Below, one piece after another: positions 62,838 to 64,000 of a stretch of DNA of 64,000 bases. This DNA comes from Terriglobia bacterium (GTDB taxonomy: Bacteria; Acidobacteriota; Terriglobia; Terriglobales; Acidobacteriaceae). Below the pieces are notes generated by a model. The model had not been told where the DNA came from and did no database searches. It saw only the letters and a program-made list of their open reading frames with translations. Made by a program: the position numbers and the translations under genes. The first letter of the stretch is position 1, and every line of letters begins with the position of its first letter. The DNA is taken from the NCBI GenBank assembly GCA_020073495.1, contig JAIQFD010000004.1, positions 547,001-611,000 of the forward strand. The letters run 5' to 3'.

Positions 62838-64000
62838 CCCAGGACTTCGACCGCCGCAACTTCCTCAAGGTGGCCACGGCCGGCGCCGTGGGCGTCGCCA
62901 CATCCGGGCTGACGCTGCGCGCGCTCAGCCAGGTCAATTCCGTGCTCGCCAGTGAAGAGGTCCCGGTGCCGTCCGGGCCAGAAAGCCTTGTTCCGAGCAT
63001 CTGCTCCCTGTGCCCGGCGGGCTGCGGGCTGCGGGTGCGCAAGGTGGGTGAACGCGCCGTACACGTGCAAGGCAATCCTCTCCATCCGGTCAACCACGGA
63101 GGTATCTGCCCGAAAGGGGCTGCTGCTCTGCAGGAGCTGTATCACCCGGACCGTTTGCGCAAGCCGCTGCGCAACACCGGAACCCGGCAGAGGCCGCAGT
63201 GGAATGAGATTTCCTGGGAGAGCGCGATCGAGGAGCTCGCTGCCCGCTTGAGAACGCTGCGGGATGCCGGACATGCGCCATCGGTCGTCTTCGTTGACCG
63301 GGGGCAAAGGAACCTCTCGGCCCAATTGATCCGCACGTTTCTCCGGGCCTATGGTTCGCCGCATTACGTGCCGCAACCGTCCGGCCTGGATGCGCTGCAG
63401 GCGGCGGTCTACCTGCAGCAGGGAATCACCGATCCTGTCGCCTACGACTTCGAGAACACGCGGTACCTGCTGAGCTTTGGAGTCAACCTCCTCGAAGGAT
63501 GGGGGTCGCCCGCTACGATGATGCGGGCGTTCGGGATGTGGCGCGACTCCGCCTCCGGCCGGCGGACGAAGTTCGTGCAGGTCGAATCCCGGCTTTCGGT
63601 GACCGCCGCGCGTGCTGATGAATGGGTCCCGCTGCGGCCGGGGACCGAAGCGACGTTGGCTCTCGGCATCGCTTACGTCCTCATCACCGAGGGCCTGTAC
63701 GACGCTACCTTCGTGCGCGACCGTTGCTTCGGGTTTGACGATTGGCGGGACGCCGATGGCCGGCAGCATATGGGCTTCCGCTCCCTGGTGCTGCGGGATT
63801 ACCGGTTGAACGACGCTGCGGCTTTCACCGCGGTTCCGCCCGAGACCATCCTGCGTATCGCCCGCGAATTAGGACACAATCGTCCGGCCATCGTGCTCGG
63901 CGACCACCAGACCAGCACCCTACCCGGCAATCCGTATGCCGCCATGGCCGCACACAGCCTGAACGCGCTGCTGGGCAGCCTGGAGGTGCCCGGCGGCGTC
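62834..64000 (+). CDS. Tat-exported molybdopterin-oxidoreductase-like subunit (3' partial)
   Basis: 389 codons to the window end from GTG 62834. Twin-arginine signal DRRNFLKVATAGAVGVA, then a 4Fe-4S site CSLCPAGCGLRV with a fourth Cys in GGICPKGAAAL, and the molybdopterin fold (LLSFGVNLLEG, WVPLRPGTEATLALGIAYV, ALLGSLEVPGGV). At the place where catalytic relatives bring Cys or Sec to molybdenum this protein reads VPQPSGLDALQ, and no TGA is in frame. It may therefore be a non-catalytic core subunit like ActB or QrcB, or use Ser. The Fe-S and membrane partners should follow outside the window. Confidence 0.88.
   Translation, partial: MTQDFDRRNFLKVATAGAVGVATSGLTLRALSQVNSVLASEEVPVPSGPESLVPSICSLCPAGCGLRVRKVGERAVHVQGNPLHPVNHGGICPKGAAALQELYHPDRLRKPLRNTGTRQRPQWNEISWESAIEELAARLRTLRDAGHAPSVVFVDRGQRNLSAQLIRTFLRAYGSPHYVPQPSGLDALQAAVYLQQGITDPVAYDFENTRYLLSFGVNLLEGWGSPATMMRAFGMWRDSASGRRTKFVQVESRLSVTAARADEWVPLRPGTEATLALGIAYVLITEGLYDATFVRDRCFGFDDWRDADGRQHMGFRSLVLRDYRLNDAAAFTAVPPETILRIARELGHNRPAIVLGDHQTSTLPGNPYAAMAAHSLNALLGSLEVPGGV

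Overview
This is a GC-rich (about 60-65%) chromosomal window that reads as Acidobacteriota, probably a Terriglobia-like lineage. That placement is inferred from gene content: an Oar-like TonB receptor with an N-terminal carboxypeptidase-regulatory domain, a CadC-like winged-helix/TPR regulator, a small aldolase-type bacterial microcompartment (BMC) locus, many multihaem cytochromes and short dispersed palindromic repeats. No 16S or marker phylogeny was possible.

Layout. 1-3.2 kb: a 5'-truncated PilZ/HEAT protein and a DUF374 acyltransferase. 3.2-5.7 kb: a promoter, a cobalamin riboswitch and a BtuB-like TonB receptor. 5.7-7.9 kb (minus): an aldolase with a C-terminal encapsulation-like helix, one BMC hexamer and three EutN/CcmL pentamers, with a BlaI/MecI-like palindrome at the first start codon. 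8-30 kb: housekeeping genes, namely queA, cupin, polA, sirtuin, cdaA-cdaR-glmM, xseA, moeA, a TPR protein, queD-queE-queC, a DinG-like helicase, der, trmFO and GNAT. At 27.6-30.2 kb a carboxymuconolactone decarboxylase/AhpD-family gene has an in-frame TGA exactly at the second Cys of its CxxC motif and a SECIS-like hairpin just downstream; it converges on selB.

30-48.5 kb: a DUF2007 protein, purL-hicA-hicB-purF (a HicAB pair inside a purine operon), CDP-alcohol phosphatidyltransferase and GtrA genes, an RBBP9-like hydrolase, prfA and prmC with an inserted TPR gene and a decayed prmC fragment, a DUF1385 protein, coaD, an aminotransferase, the GDP-mannose genes manA-manC-manB, and an M48 protease with no ordinary start codon. 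48.5-55.5 kb: an Oar-like receptor translationally coupled to its wHTH/TPR regulator, a PD40 propeller protein and kdsB. 55.6-56.1 kb: tRNA-Met(CAT) followed by a dead tyrosine-integrase remnant.

56.2-64 kb: a histidine kinase and an NtrC-type sigma54 activator, then a candidate -24/-12 promoter and a dense redox operon. The operon encodes a tetrahaem c554-like protein, two paralogous four-domain cytochromes with a recurring MWNHAPxM motif, an ActA/QrcA-like pentahaem protein, and a Tat-exported molybdopterin-oxidoreductase-like subunit that runs off the window. This looks like a modified respiratory complex of the complex-iron-sulfur-molybdoenzyme/alternative complex III type under sigma54 control. 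The two strongest leads are the selenoprotein next to selB and this cytochrome system.
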